Shown: positions 9,534 to 19,014 of the stretch, in pieces
Layout: each line of letters opens with the position of its first letter
How positions within the stretch are numbered: position 1 is the first letter of the stretch
NCBI GenBank assembly: GCA_963777435.1
Contig: CAVZQT010000004.1
Location: 62,001-126,000, forward strand
DNA length: 64,000 nucleotides
From: AP-15 sp963777435
Lineage (GTDB): Bacteria > Pseudomonadota > Alphaproteobacteria > ATCC43930 > CGMCC-115725
Direction: 5' to 3'
Notes under the pieces: generated by a model
The model's database searches: none
The model's input: the letters and a program-made list of their open reading frames with translations, nothing else
Told to the model about the DNA's origin: nothing
Position numbers and translations under genes: made by a program

Positions 9534-10676
9534 GTGGCCATTCCACTGCGCCAAACCATTCGGGTCGGGGCCTACGTGCTCCGGCAGCATTTGCGCGGCA
9601 TCCGACGCTATCCGCTGGTGCTGATGCTCGAACCGCTGTTCCGCTGTAATCTTGCTTGCGCCGGATGCGGTAAAATCGACTACCCGGACGCGATCCTAAA
9701 CCAGCGTCTCAGTCCCGCTGACTGCCTGGACGCGGTCGACGAATGCGGCGCCCCGATCGTGGTGCTTGCCGGTGGCGAACCGCTGTTACATCGCGATATC
9801 GGCGAAATTGTCCGCGGGATTCTCGGGCGCAGAAAATTCGTCTACCTGTGCACCAACGCCCTGCTGCTCGAAAAAAGGCTCGATCAGATAGCGCCGCACC
9901 CGGACTTTGCGTGGACCGTGCATCTCGACGGGGATCGCGAAGAACACGATCGATCGGTCTGCCAGGATGGGGTCTACGAGCGCGCGGTGGCGGCAATCGT
10001 CGCAGCGAAAAATCGTGGATTTCGCGTCAATATCAACGCGACATTGTTCGATACTGCCGAGCCCGAGCGGGTTGCCCGCTTTTTCGACGAAGTGACCGAG
10101 ATCGGGATCGACGGCATTACGGTGTCGCCGGGCTATGCGTATGAACGCGCACCGGATCAGGAGCATTTCCTGAACCGCCGCCGTACAAAAGAGCTGTTCC
10201 GCGACATTTTTGTACACCGCCGTCGCCGTTGGTCCTTCAACCAGTCGAGCCTGTTTCTCGATTTTCTCGCCGGCAATCAGGCGTACCACTGTACGCCTTG
10301 GGGCAATCCGACGCGCAATGTCTTCGGATGGCAGCGGCCGTGCTACCTGCTCGGCGAGGGATACGCCAAAAGCTTCAAGGAATTGATGGAAGAAACCGAC
10401 TGGGACTCTTACGGCACCGGGAACTACGAAAAGTGCGCCGATTGCATGGTTCATAGCGGCTACGAAGCCACTGCTGTGCTCGACTCGGTGCGGCACCCGT
10501 TAAAAGCGCTGGGAGTGGCGGTACGCGGGGTTCGCACCGAAGGTGAGATGGCTCCAGAGATCCCGCTCGATCGGCAACGGCCGGCCGAATTCGTGCTCTC
10601 AAAACATGTCGAGGAAGCAATGGCGCGGTTAGGCCGCGCCGACAAGACCCTGCAGGGCGCGGGCGGGCAAGACTAA
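9534..10676 (+). CDS. hpnH: Adenosyl-hopene transferase HpnH (radical SAM)
   Basis: HpnH joins a 5'-deoxyadenosyl group to diploptene to give adenosylhopane, the first step of side-chain extension. The radical SAM cluster ligands are C38, C42 and C45 in FRCNLACAGCGKIDYP, followed by VLAGGEPLLH. A C-terminal CADCMVHSGYEATAV segment typical of HpnH is present. The start is a GTG at 9534, 34 bases after ispH, giving 380 residues. Its last 48 bases overlap, on the opposite strand, the end of hpnG, the enzyme for the next step. Confidence 0.96.
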   Translation: MAIPLRQTIRVGAYVLRQHLRGIRRYPLVLMLEPLFRCNLACAGCGKIDYPDAILNQRLSPADCLDAVDECGAPIVVLAGGEPLLHRDIGEIVRGILGRRKFVYLCTNALLLEKRLDQIAPHPDFAWTVHLDGDREEHDRSVCQDGVYERAVAAIVAAKNRGFRVNINATLFDTAEPERVARFFDEVTEIGIDGITVSPGYAYERAPDQEHFLNRRRTKELFRDIFVHRRRRWSFNQSSLFLDFLAGNQAYHCTPWGNPTRNVFGWQRPCYLLGEGYAKSFKELMEETDWDSYGTGNYEKCADCMVHSGYEATAVLDSVRHPLKALGVAVRGVRTEGEMAPEIPLDRQRPAEFVLSKHVEEAMARLGRADKTLQGAGGQD

Positions 10677-11306
10677 AGCTGCGAGGGCGGCTTGCGTTTC
10701 GCGCGCCAACCCACATAACGCGCCCACTTGCCGCGGCCGGCGAAGCACCGAAGCCAGGACATGGGCGAGCTTTGGCGTTCCGTTTTTGGCGAGCGGGATC
10801 AAAGCCGCCGGGGGTAGGGCTCGATAAGCGCTATCGGCTATGGTCCGCACGACGAGAAACGGTATGCCCGTCGAGGCTGCGATCCGCGCCACGACGTCAC
10901 TTTCGAGATCAACGGCGAGCGCGCCGGTCTCCACCCAGGTGCGGCGCTTTTCTTCCGTGCTCGCCATGATTCGCGAGGTGCCCAGCACCAGGCCCTCGGT
11001 AGCGCCAATTCCAGCGGCTAATTCAGCAACACGCGCGCGAAATGATTCTTCTGCCTGCCAGCGTCCGTCATCGGACAACACTTCGGTAGAAATCACGACA
11101 TCTCCCGCGCGGAGATGCGGCGCCAGACCGCCAGCAATGCCGAAACTGACAAGGCAATTCGTTTCCCGCGCGGCGCTCTCCACAAGGAGCGCGGTGCGGT
11201 CGCGGTCGCCGGCTCCGACGATCGCAAGAAACCCTGCGGCGCGCGCAATCCGGGCTTCTGCCGCGAGTCCGGTGGTGCACAGCACCGTTGTCGGAAAGTT
11301 CAACAT
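10629..11306 (-). CDS. hpnG: Hopanoid-associated nucleosidase/phosphorylase HpnG
   Basis: HpnG is a purine nucleoside phosphorylase-like enzyme that removes adenine from adenosylhopane, giving ribosylhopane. The fold is marked by VSFGIAGGLAPHLRAGDVV near residue 55, the VDLESDVVARIAA substrate region near residue 130, and FLVVRTIADSA. The length, 225 residues, fits the family. It is 156 bases downstream of shc on the same strand and may be the last gene of the hpnC operon. Its 3' end runs tail to tail into hpnH. Confidence 0.93.
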   Translation of the reverse strand: MLNFPTTVLCTTGLAAEARIARAAGFLAIVGAGDRDRTALLVESAARETNCLVSFGIAGGLAPHLRAGDVVISTEVLSDDGRWQAEESFRARVAELAAGIGATEGLVLGTSRIMASTEEKRRTWVETGALAVDLESDVVARIAASTGIPFLVVRTIADSAYRALPPAALIPLAKNGTPKLAHVLASVLRRPRQVGALCGLARETQAALAALVLPARALQGLVGAA

Positions 11307-11462
11307 AACGGTTTTCCCCGCATACGAGTGGGCGGGGGAAGCTGTTACTGTCGCGAACCATTTTTCGCCGAAAGCGAGCGGTCCGCGTCCCTGCCTGCGC
11401 AGGCTTGTACCCGGTTTTGCCAGGTTCTGCCACCATCTAAAAGCGCCGGCGGTAACTCGGGC

Positions 11463-13436
11463 TCACAGACCAAACGGAACGCGCTGCACATTGGCGGTCG
11501 TGAATTGGCGATAACGGGCGAGAGCCCATAACGGGAAATAAGCCCGGTAACCATGATAGCGCAAAAAGAAGACGCGCGGAAAACCGACCGCCGTGAACCA
11601 CGGCTCGTCCCAGCTGCCATCGTCTTTCTGAGTATCAATCAGATAGCCAACGCCGCGAGCGATCACCGGGTTGTGCACTTCTCCGGCTGCGATCAGTCCT
11701 AGTAAGGCCCAGGCAGTCTGCGAGGCAGTGCTGTACGGTGCCTCGCCATGCGGCCTATCAGGCCAGTATGATTTTTCATTCTCCCCCCACCCGCCGTCAT
11801 CATGCTGATGAGCGCACAGCCAAGCGACGGCGCGGCGAATTTCCGGTGCGGCCAGATCGACGTCTGCCGAATTTAGCGCGGCAAGCGCCGACCATGTGCC
11901 GTAGATGTAATTTGTACCCCAACGCCCGAACCAACTGCCGTCAGACTCCTGCTCGCGCCTCAGATAGGCGAGCGCTGCCGCGGTAGCGCGGTCATTTGCC
12001 GCATCGCCGAGCTGGGCGAGCATTCCGAGGCAGCGAGCGCTGACATCCGCAGTCGGCGGATCAAGCAGCGCTCCGTGATCGGCGAACGGGATGTGGTTCA
12101 GATAGTAATGCGTATTGTCGGCATCGAACGAGCCCCAACCGCCGTTGCGGCTTTGCATACCGACGACCCACTCTGCCGCCCGGTCAAGTGCAGGGCGCCA
12201 ACGTTCCCGGTCGAAGCGATCGAGCGCCATCGCGGCGACCGCCGTATCGTCGACATCGGGGTAGTACGGATTTTCATATTGGAAGGCCCAGCCGCCCGGC
12301 CGCAAGCCGGGCCGCACCGCCGCCCAATCGCCGACAACCTGCAACACCTGCTTACCCGCGAGCCAGTCGAGCCCATGCTCAATAGCGGGCCCGAGTCGCC
12401 GGTCGTTGATTTCCATAAGCGCATGACAGGCGAGCGCCGTATCCCAGACCGGCGATAGGCAAGGCTGGCAATAGCTCCGTTCGGGATCTAGAACGAGAAG
12501 CTTGCGCAGCGCCGCGTCCACTGTCTGGCAGGCCGGGTGATCAGGTGCATATCCAAGGCAATCGAACATCATCCGCGCGTTGGCAATCGCGGGGAAAATG
12601 CCGCCAAGGCCATCCTCGCCGTTTAGGCGTTGGGTGACAAAAGCAACTGCGGCATCGATCGCTCGCTGCCGCGAATGCTTCGGAAATACTCGCTCGGTCC
12701 CCCGCAATATACGATCGAATAGGCCAAAACCAGCGGCTAGCGGCGACTGGGTAGGTCCGGTAATCCCATCGCGCATCGATTGCGGGTCCGCGACAAACAG
12801 TTCGCGAATCGTAACGGCCCGCGGATTTCGCGCGCGCGGGCGCACCGCCATCAATACCAGCAACGGGACCAGAACGGTCCGGGACCAGTAAGAGACTTTG
12901 GTGATGTGAAATGGCGACCACTGCGGCAGAAGCATGATTTCAACCGGCATCATCGGCACCGCGCGCCATGGCACTTCGCCAAACAACGCCAGCAAGATGC
13001 GGGTAAAAACATTGCAATGCCGCACCCCGCCTTGGGCGAGGATCGCGGCGCGGGCGCGCGCCATGTGCGGAGCGTCAATCGAATCGCCGGCCGCCTTCAG
13101 CGCGAAGTATGTTTTGACCGAACAGCTGAGATCGAGGGGACCACCAGGGAACAACGGCCAGCCGCCGTCGCCGCCTTGGCCAGCGCGCAGAAAGGCAGCG
13201 ATGCGCGCCTGAAGCTCGGGTTCGATACGGCCGAGGTAGTGCTGCAGCAGGATATATTCGGCCGGGATCGTCGCGTCCGCTTCGAGTTCAAAGACCCAAT
13301 GGCCATCGCCATGCTGCAAGGACAGCAAATGCTCGGCGGCGCGGCTGATCGCATTGGTCAGCGCCCCATTTCGACCGGTGATGCTCGGCCGCACATCGCG
13401 TCCAGTAGCAATCGCTTCGGCTATATCGTCCTTCAT
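11463..13436 (-). CDS. shc: Squalene-hopene cyclase
   Basis: Shc (HpnF) is a monotopic membrane enzyme that cyclises squalene to hopene. The catalytic DXDD motif is D394-V-D-D in YPDVDDTAVAAM. Several QW-type repeats are seen, for example GDGHWVFELEA, GDGGWPLFPGG, NGGWGSFDADN, DGSWFGRWG and DDGGWGENE. The length, 657 residues, is typical. Its ATG overlaps the hpnE stop by four bases, so it is translated as part of the hpnC-hpnD-hpnE-shc operon. The gene is intact. Confidence 0.98.
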   Translation of the reverse strand: MKDDIAEAIATGRDVRPSITGRNGALTNAISRAAEHLLSLQHGDGHWVFELEADATIPAEYILLQHYLGRIEPELQARIAAFLRAGQGGDGGWPLFPGGPLDLSCSVKTYFALKAAGDSIDAPHMARARAAILAQGGVRHCNVFTRILLALFGEVPWRAVPMMPVEIMLLPQWSPFHITKVSYWSRTVLVPLLVLMAVRPRARNPRAVTIRELFVADPQSMRDGITGPTQSPLAAGFGLFDRILRGTERVFPKHSRQRAIDAAVAFVTQRLNGEDGLGGIFPAIANARMMFDCLGYAPDHPACQTVDAALRKLLVLDPERSYCQPCLSPVWDTALACHALMEINDRRLGPAIEHGLDWLAGKQVLQVVGDWAAVRPGLRPGGWAFQYENPYYPDVDDTAVAAMALDRFDRERWRPALDRAAEWVVGMQSRNGGWGSFDADNTHYYLNHIPFADHGALLDPPTADVSARCLGMLAQLGDAANDRATAAALAYLRREQESDGSWFGRWGTNYIYGTWSALAALNSADVDLAAPEIRRAVAWLCAHQHDDGGWGENEKSYWPDRPHGEAPYSTASQTAWALLGLIAAGEVHNPVIARGVGYLIDTQKDDGSWDEPWFTAVGFPRVFFLRYHGYRAYFPLWALARYRQFTTANVQRVPFGL

Positions 13437-14791
13437 TGAAAGTTGGGCTGTTCTTTCTGGCGATCCCTGAGGTTGAGAGCGGCCGGAAGTCGGGCTTGCG
13501 GTGTCCTCAACTGATGCACTCTACGATTTTCGGGGGTCAGCGCGTGCTGCGCGGCAGTGAACCCAGAGGCAATCGCCCCTTCGATTGTTGCCGGCAGTCC
13601 GGTATCAGTGTAATCGCCTGCGAGTACGAGGTTTCTCCAGGGTGTTGCCGCGGCGGGTCGACGCAATAATTGCTCCGGGCTGGCAAGAAACGTGGCGCGC
13701 CGCTCTTTGACGATCCGCCGGGGCGGAACCGGGATCTGCGCGATATCGTAAGCAGTCGCAGCATCATGCCACAAAACCTCAGCTAGCTCCTCGGCCGAAC
13801 GGTCGACGATTCTCTTGGCCGCGCTGACTGTGACTGACAACACTTGCCGCTTGCGAAAAATCCACTCTGCGGTACCACCGATCATCCCGACAAACAACGG
13901 CGCTTCTGAGGATAGGCTGCAGCGAAAATGCGCGTTGACGATCGGCGAGTACGCTTCGGGCACTTCGATACCGGGCACGAGCTTGGCGGCGACCGGAGCG
14001 GAGGTCGCCAGGATCACCCGATCCTCGGGGGCAAGCTCGACCGCCGCATTTTCGAATCGTAGGACACCGACGCGGTCGCCTACCGTGTCGAGCGCGCGCA
14101 ATCTAATCCCGCAATGCACCGCGGTTCCGTGTTTCCGCAGAGTTGCCAGCCCGGGATCGACAAAGGTTTCGGACAGCCCGTCGCGCGGCACAAGCGGCTG
14201 GCAGGCGGCACCGCCTCGCCCCAACGTCTCGGCAAGAATCCGCCAAAACAACCGCGCCGATCCTTCTTGGACACCGGTATTCAGCGCGGCGACGGCCAAC
14301 GGCTCCCAAAGCCGCTCGAAAAGAGTCCCGCCGGGATCGAGCACTTCGGCGACTGTCGCCGCCGCATTGGCGCGGCGCAGCTGAAGCGCCTCGAGATAAT
14401 CAGCAGCGCGCGATTGCGGGACGCGCCTTCCTTGCCGAAAGATCCACCACGGAAACCGCCCACTGTTAGGACGCAACACCCAGCGTTGACCGGTGCGGAG
14501 GTCGACGAACGGGAACTCCGCTGCTTTCGGTCCTTCGAGAGTCCCCCTAGCGCCGATCCGATCGAGGTAGATCGCGGCATTGCGATTTCCCGCGAGCAGG
14601 AGATGGTTGCCGTTGTCGACGCGGCAACCGAGTTCGGCGTCGAAATAAGAGCGGCAACGGCCGCCGGCGTGATTGCTCGCCTCATAAAGGCGCACCTGCC
14701 GTCCCGCAGTGGCGAGCGCCACGGCCGCGGCAAGCCCGGCGAGCCCCGCGCCGACAATATGCACCAAGCCCGTCGTCGCTATTTGGCTCAT
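13433..14791 (-). CDS. hpnE: Hydroxysqualene dehydroxylase HpnE
   Basis: HpnE is a FAD-dependent enzyme that reduces hydroxysqualene to squalene, the third step of the HpnCDE route. The dinucleotide-binding loop is VHIVGAGLAGLAAAVAL at the N-terminus, with AGGRCRSY just behind it. The FAD-contacting LAGDYTDTGLPATIEGAIASG lies near the C-terminus. I chose ATG 14791 (MSQIATTG), which overlaps the hpnD stop (ATGA) and gives 452 residues. An open extension further upstream is a shadow inside hpnD. Confidence 0.95.
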   Translation of the reverse strand: MSQIATTGLVHIVGAGLAGLAAAVALATAGRQVRLYEASNHAGGRCRSYFDAELGCRVDNGNHLLLAGNRNAAIYLDRIGARGTLEGPKAAEFPFVDLRTGQRWVLRPNSGRFPWWIFRQGRRVPQSRAADYLEALQLRRANAAATVAEVLDPGGTLFERLWEPLAVAALNTGVQEGSARLFWRILAETLGRGGAACQPLVPRDGLSETFVDPGLATLRKHGTAVHCGIRLRALDTVGDRVGVLRFENAAVELAPEDRVILATSAPVAAKLVPGIEVPEAYSPIVNAHFRCSLSSEAPLFVGMIGGTAEWIFRKRQVLSVTVSAAKRIVDRSAEELAEVLWHDAATAYDIAQIPVPPRRIVKERRATFLASPEQLLRRPAAATPWRNLVLAGDYTDTGLPATIEGAIASGFTAAQHALTPENRRVHQLRTPQARLPAALNLRDRQKEQPNFQ

Positions 14792-15666
14792 GGCAGCCCG
14801 TGACGCAGAACCAGCCAGAGCTTTGATGTCGTCGACAAGGTCACGCGCAATGTCGGGTCGCGCCAGTCGCGGCGCGACAATTCTCGCAAGGTTGCGTGGT
14901 AGACCGCGCTCATCAACGCAGCCGGTCGCATAGCTCGACGGCGGCACTGCGCCATCGCCAAATCGGCGTCATGGAAATGCCGCTCGGCAATCCCCGCCAC
15001 CTCGCGGCAGACCGCCGGCAATGCCGGATGCCGAAGCACGGCCATTGGTTCACTAATACTAATCCCGTGGCGCTCGAGAATTTCGCGTGGCAGATACAGC
15101 CGCCCGCGCTGCGCATCTTCGTCGAGATCGCGCAGAATATTGGTCAGCTGCAATGCGCGACCGAGTGAGTCCGCGACATGATGGGCGGCGGGGCTAGCAT
15201 CGCCGAATACATGGACGGAGAGGTGCCCGACGGCACTCGCCACTCTGGCGCAATAGAGGTCGAGCATGGCGGCATCGGGGGCGCGGATATCGTCGCGCGC
15301 ATCCATCTCCATGCCATCGATCACAGCGAGGAAATCCTCCCGGCGCAATTCGTATCGCCGCGTAGGTTCGTGTAATGCTTGAGCGATAAATTGGCGCGGA
15401 TGCCCGGCGTAGAGTGCGGCGATCTCACCGCGCCAAGCATCGAGTGCAGCGAGCTTTAACGCCACCGGCTGGTCGCCATCGGCGATGTCGTCGACCTCGC
15501 GGCACCACGCGTAGACAGCGTACATGCCGTTGCGCCGCTCGGGCGGTAGGAGACGCATGGCCCAATAGAACGAGGTGCCCGCCGCCTCCACCCGCTGACG
15601 GATCGCTTCGCGCAGTGCCGCATTATCATTCGGCGCGGCGATCGCTTCAAAGGCGGCCTCGCTCAC
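14788..15666 (-). CDS. hpnD: Presqualene diphosphate synthase HpnD
   Basis: HpnD is a trans-isoprenyl diphosphate synthase-like enzyme that condenses two farnesyl diphosphates to presqualene diphosphate. The two aspartate-rich magnesium sites are CREVDDIADGD and NILRDLDEDAQRGRLYLP. I chose the GTG at 15666 (VSEAAFEA), which gives a four-base GTGA overlap with the hpnC stop and 292 residues. The upstream extension starting MQGPKARGSK lies inside hpnC and is unlikely. The next gene, hpnE, is coupled by an ATGA overlap. Confidence 0.94.
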   Translation of the reverse strand: MSEAAFEAIAAPNDNAALREAIRQRVEAAGTSFYWAMRLLPPERRNGMYAVYAWCREVDDIADGDQPVALKLAALDAWRGEIAALYAGHPRQFIAQALHEPTRRYELRREDFLAVIDGMEMDARDDIRAPDAAMLDLYCARVASAVGHLSVHVFGDASPAAHHVADSLGRALQLTNILRDLDEDAQRGRLYLPREILERHGISISEPMAVLRHPALPAVCREVAGIAERHFHDADLAMAQCRRRAMRPAALMSAVYHATLRELSRRDWRDPTLRVTLSTTSKLWLVLRHGLP

Positions 15667-16547
15667 CTTCGAACCCCGCGCCTTTGGACCCTGCAAACAA
15701 CACCCTTCGCGAAGGCCGCAAGAAAATCGCGTTTGCCGAGGCCTACCCGTCCGGCTAGTGGATCACCGAGACGCAGCCGATCGAGCAGCCGCGCCGCCAA
15801 CTCGACAATCACGGCACACTCGCAGCGAAGCCCTGGTGCGGCGACTCCCGGGGCCAAGTCGTGGGCGGTCTCGAGGAGTGCGGCAGCGCGATCGAGAAAA
15901 ACATCGAGCACCCGGCGTAAGGCTGGGCTAACCGCCGGAGCGTCGAGCGCCTTTACCCCGATCCCGGCAGCGGCGAGATCGTCAAGCGGCAGATAGACGC
16001 GATCGAGCCGCCGGTAATCCGCGGCGCAATCCTGAATATGGTTGAGCACCTGTAATGCGGCGCATAGCGCATCCGAGGCGGCCCAGGTCGAGCGGCTCTC
16101 GCCATGCAAATCGAGCAATTGCCTTCCGACTGGTGCCGCCGAGTAGCGGCAGTAAAGCATCAGCTCGTCCCAGTCGCGGTAACGGCGCTGTTCGGCGTCC
16201 TGACGAAAGGCACGCAGGACATCATGACAGTGCTGAGACGTCATTCCGGTCACCAGCAGGCTGCGCCGCATCGCAAGCGCAGCCGGCGCGTCATTCCCCG
16301 CCGCGCCGTCAAGCACCGCTGCCATTCGGTTGAGCCGATGGATCTTGTCGGATGCGGTCAGCGCCGGATTGTCGGCGATGTCATCGGCGATGCGCGCAAA
16401 GCGATAGAAAGCATGCACATGAGCCCGAAGATCCCGCCGGATCAGCCAGGATCCGACAGGAAAATTCTCGCCGTCCCGCCATTTCCCGGACGGCGTTTCG
16501 ATGTCGCCCGCAACGCGCGCGACGGGCTCCGACGCTGCTGCGGTCAT
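15663..16547 (-). CDS. hpnC: Hydroxysqualene synthase HpnC
   Basis: HpnC converts presqualene diphosphate to hydroxysqualene. It is a squalene/phytoene-synthase-family protein with RIADDIADNPAL and HIQDCAADYRRLDRVYLP as its two Asp-rich regions. I chose ATG 16547 (MTAAASEPVARVAG), giving 294 residues; the open extension upstream has a poor match to the family. It is the first gene of the hpnC-hpnD-hpnE-shc operon, in which all junctions overlap by four bases. The promoter should lie in 16548-16742. Confidence 0.93.
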   Translation of the reverse strand: MTAAASEPVARVAGDIETPSGKWRDGENFPVGSWLIRRDLRAHVHAFYRFARIADDIADNPALTASDKIHRLNRMAAVLDGAAGNDAPAALAMRRSLLVTGMTSQHCHDVLRAFRQDAEQRRYRDWDELMLYCRYSAAPVGRQLLDLHGESRSTWAASDALCAALQVLNHIQDCAADYRRLDRVYLPLDDLAAAGIGVKALDAPAVSPALRRVLDVFLDRAAALLETAHDLAPGVAAPGLRCECAVIVELAARLLDRLRLGDPLAGRVGLGKRDFLAAFAKGVVCRVQRRGVRR

Positions 16548-16742
16548 CTCCGTGCCGGCTGATATTTGCACAACTCGTAAACGTCTCCCGCGCTCGGCGG
16601 ATGCATCATCACCGAGCGATAGCGCATGACGGAGAGTAGCGCGAGCGTCAAGCAACTATTACGTTTTGGTTGACGGCTTCGGTACATAAACGGTTCGCAG
16701 TCACCATCAAGAAATCGCTAAATAGTCGCAAGATTCCTGAGA

Positions 16743-17177
16743 TCAATGCGTATCCTGGCGGTCGAAGACCTGCTTAAGGTCGAGAAAAACAATGACGCCG
16801 CTGGCAACAAAAAGGGCGATGCCGCCGGCGTGAAGGCTGCCGGAGGGCCACGCGCTGCCGATGAACAAACCCGCCAGACCGATGACCACAAACAGCGGTA
16901 TTACGATCACCAGGCTTGCCATGCTGTCGACAAACAGAAAATTGCCAAATCCCGGAGAGCCCTCGTCGAAACGCTGCTTTAGGCGGAGAAACGCGAGCGC
17001 CAACGCAGCCAGGATCAGCACCATCCCCGCGATGTAATTACCCGGTTCCTCGCCGCGGCTGGCGGCAAAGGCGCCGAGCACGACACACAATCCGAGGACA
17101 AAAAGCAGAATCCAAAAGCCGAGCCACGACCAGAATGCTGGTTCCGCCGCTTCAGGCCCGCGGCTCGTCTCAGCCAT
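16743..17177 (-). CDS. Small multi-pass membrane protein of unknown function
   Basis: This 144-residue protein has four likely TM helices: about residues 18-40 (LGFWILLFVLGLCVVLGAF), 46-65, 84-107 (ASLVIVIPLFVVIGLAGLF) and 115-133. The short C-terminal tail is charged. No family is recognised. It is transcribed towards hpnC but separated from it by about 195 bases, so an operon link is uncertain. The even TM pattern and normal codon use support a real gene. Confidence 0.7.
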   Translation of the reverse strand: MAETSRGPEAAEPAFWSWLGFWILLFVLGLCVVLGAFAASRGEEPGNYIAGMVLILAALALAFLRLKQRFDEGSPGFGNFLFVDSMASLVIVIPLFVVIGLAGLFIGSAWPSGSLHAGGIALFVASGVIVFLDLKQVFDRQDTH

Positions 17178-17318
17178 TCCCGCTACTCCCCTTGTCGCTA
17201 CTCAACGTGTGCGCGACAATGCACGCCTAGCGGGCGGTCCCGCAACCGTCATACCGGCGCGGCTGCGGGTTTACGCGAGCCGCCAGTAACAGGTGAGCGT
17301 AGCGCTTTCGATGAACGC

Positions 17319-18752
17319 CTATGCGCGGCCCGGGAGAGGGGCCGCGATCGGCGGGCGCTGCCGATGAAATTCGGTGGACTGCTCGAAGGCATGACCAACG
17401 CGCATGACCCCGGCTTCGTCGAATGGCTTGCCGGCAATCTGAAACGCGAGCGGCAATCCATCCTCGAATCCGATCGGCACAGATAATGCCGGAGAGCCGG
17501 TCAGGTTGTAGGGACCCGTGTACGAAGCGCGCTCAAAGGTCGTGTAGGTCGGGATCGCATCGATCCGCGGCGCCGGACCGGTTGAATTGGCCGACACCAC
17601 AACGTCGACGCCGTCCAGCGCGCGGGCAAATTCGAGGCACAGCTCACGCCGCTGGCGCGTCGCCTCGACGTAATCGGCGGCAGTCAGGAACGCGCCGAGG
17701 CCGATCCGCGCAAACATGTGATGCCCGAAATCCTGCGGCCGCTCGCGAAAATCCTTTTCATTCAACGTATAAGCCTCGGCCAGCATGATTAGCCGGTTGG
17801 CGTCGAGATAGTCGATCAATGGCGACAGCTTGATCTCGGACAGACGCGCGCCGAGGCTCTCCAGGGTCCGGCAGGCGGCATCGAAGACGGCCACGTAAGC
17901 CTCGCTCGGCGCGCTCTCAGGGCCGAAATCGGCGACGGCATCGTGCTCATGGAAATGGCGGACGACGCCGATCCTGACGCCATCGAGCTGTGATGTCAGC
18001 GCCGCGCGATAGTCCGGCACAGGCACATCGGCGGAGGCCGGATCGAGCGGATCGTAGCCGGCGAGCGCCTGCATCATGATCGCGCAATCCTCGACGGTGC
18101 GGGTCAGCGGCCCGCAATGATCGAGCGTATAGGACAGCGGGAAGACGCCGCGCCGGCTGACCCGGCCATAGGTCGGCTTTAACCCGACGATGCCGCAATA
18201 AGCCGCCGGCCCGCGGATCGAACCGCCGGTATCCGAACCCATCGCCCCGGCGCACAAACCGGCCGTGACCGCCGCCGCGGAACCGCTTGACGAGCCAGCC
18301 GGGTAATGGGCCGTGTTCCACGGATTGCGCGCGGGCTCGAACGGCAGGGTAAAATCGGGACCGCCGATCGCGAATTCGTGGGTCTCCTGTTTGCCGAGCA
18401 GGATTGCGCCCGCATCACGTAATCGCACCCAGGTCTCGGCATCCTCATCGGGGATGTGGTCGAGATAGCGTCGCGAGCCGGCGGTAGTGCGAATACCCGA
18501 AGTCTTGTAGATATCCTTGAGCCCAATCGGGATGCCATGCAACACGCCGCGAGAGCCGCCAGCGGCGGCAGCGGCGGCAGCGGCGCGTGCAGCCTCGATC
18601 GCCTGATCGCGCAACACCAGCACATAGCTGTGCAATTCGCCATCGAGCGCCGCGATGCGGCCAAGATAGGCCTCGGTCAAGGCGACCGGCGACAGGCTCC
18701 CCGCGGCGATGGCGCGGCTCGCCTCGGCAATCGTCAGCTGGGCCGGGTCCAT
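17319..18752 (-). CDS. Amidase (amidase signature family)
   Basis: This 477-residue cytoplasmic amidase has the Ser-cisSer-Lys triad: lysine in GIPIGLKDIYKT (near residue 80), the two serines within YPAGSSSGSAAAV and GSDTGGSIRGPAA. The GIVGLKPTYGRVSRRG signature follows. A poly-alanine stretch near residue 55 comes from a GCC-rich run. It is coupled to the small protein at 18752-18952: its ATG at 18752 overlaps that stop, and a GTG at 18755 is an alternative start. The partner resembles GatC/AtzG, so the pair may act like AtzE-AtzG (carboxybiuret hydrolase) or as another two-subunit amidase. The substrate is not shown by sequence. Confidence 0.9.
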   Translation of the reverse strand: MDPAQLTIAEASRAIAAGSLSPVALTEAYLGRIAALDGELHSYVLVLRDQAIEAARAAAAAAAAGGSRGVLHGIPIGLKDIYKTSGIRTTAGSRRYLDHIPDEDAETWVRLRDAGAILLGKQETHEFAIGGPDFTLPFEPARNPWNTAHYPAGSSSGSAAAVTAGLCAGAMGSDTGGSIRGPAAYCGIVGLKPTYGRVSRRGVFPLSYTLDHCGPLTRTVEDCAIMMQALAGYDPLDPASADVPVPDYRAALTSQLDGVRIGVVRHFHEHDAVADFGPESAPSEAYVAVFDAACRTLESLGARLSEIKLSPLIDYLDANRLIMLAEAYTLNEKDFRERPQDFGHHMFARIGLGAFLTAADYVEATRQRRELCLEFARALDGVDVVVSANSTGPAPRIDAIPTYTTFERASYTGPYNLTGSPALSVPIGFEDGLPLAFQIAGKPFDEAGVMRVGHAFEQSTEFHRQRPPIAAPLPGRA

Positions 18753-18952
18753 CACTTCGCACCTGCTCGCGGCTGGACAAAAATATGCGCCGGCTCGGCG
18801 GCGCGGTCGCGCGGCCGCCGCACTACCCGCTGCATGCGTTGGATAAATCGATAACCGTGGTGCAGTTCGTCGAATTGCTCGCGGGTCAGCTTAAGCCCCG
18901 CCTGCTCGACAAGCATCGCAAACCGCTCGGATGAAATCGGCTGGTCGGCCAC
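18752..18952 (-). CDS. GatC/AtzG-like small amidase partner (66 aa)
   Basis: This small protein has AGLKLTREQFDELHHGYRF followed by MQRVVRRPRDRAAEPAHIF, which matches the AtzG-like (former DUF4089) pattern, related to GatC of the amidotransferase complex. GatC-type proteins wrap around the amidase and stabilise it. It directly precedes and overlaps the amidase gene, as expected for a subunit pair. The assignment is by remembered pattern and context. Confidence 0.72.
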   Translation of the reverse strand: MADQPISSERFAMLVEQAGLKLTREQFDELHHGYRFIQRMQRVVRRPRDRAAEPAHIFVQPRAGAK

Positions 18953-19014
18953 AATCAGCTCCCTGGGAGAATCAGAATAGATCTCGACGGCGTGTCAGAC
19001 GTCGCGAGCTCGCG

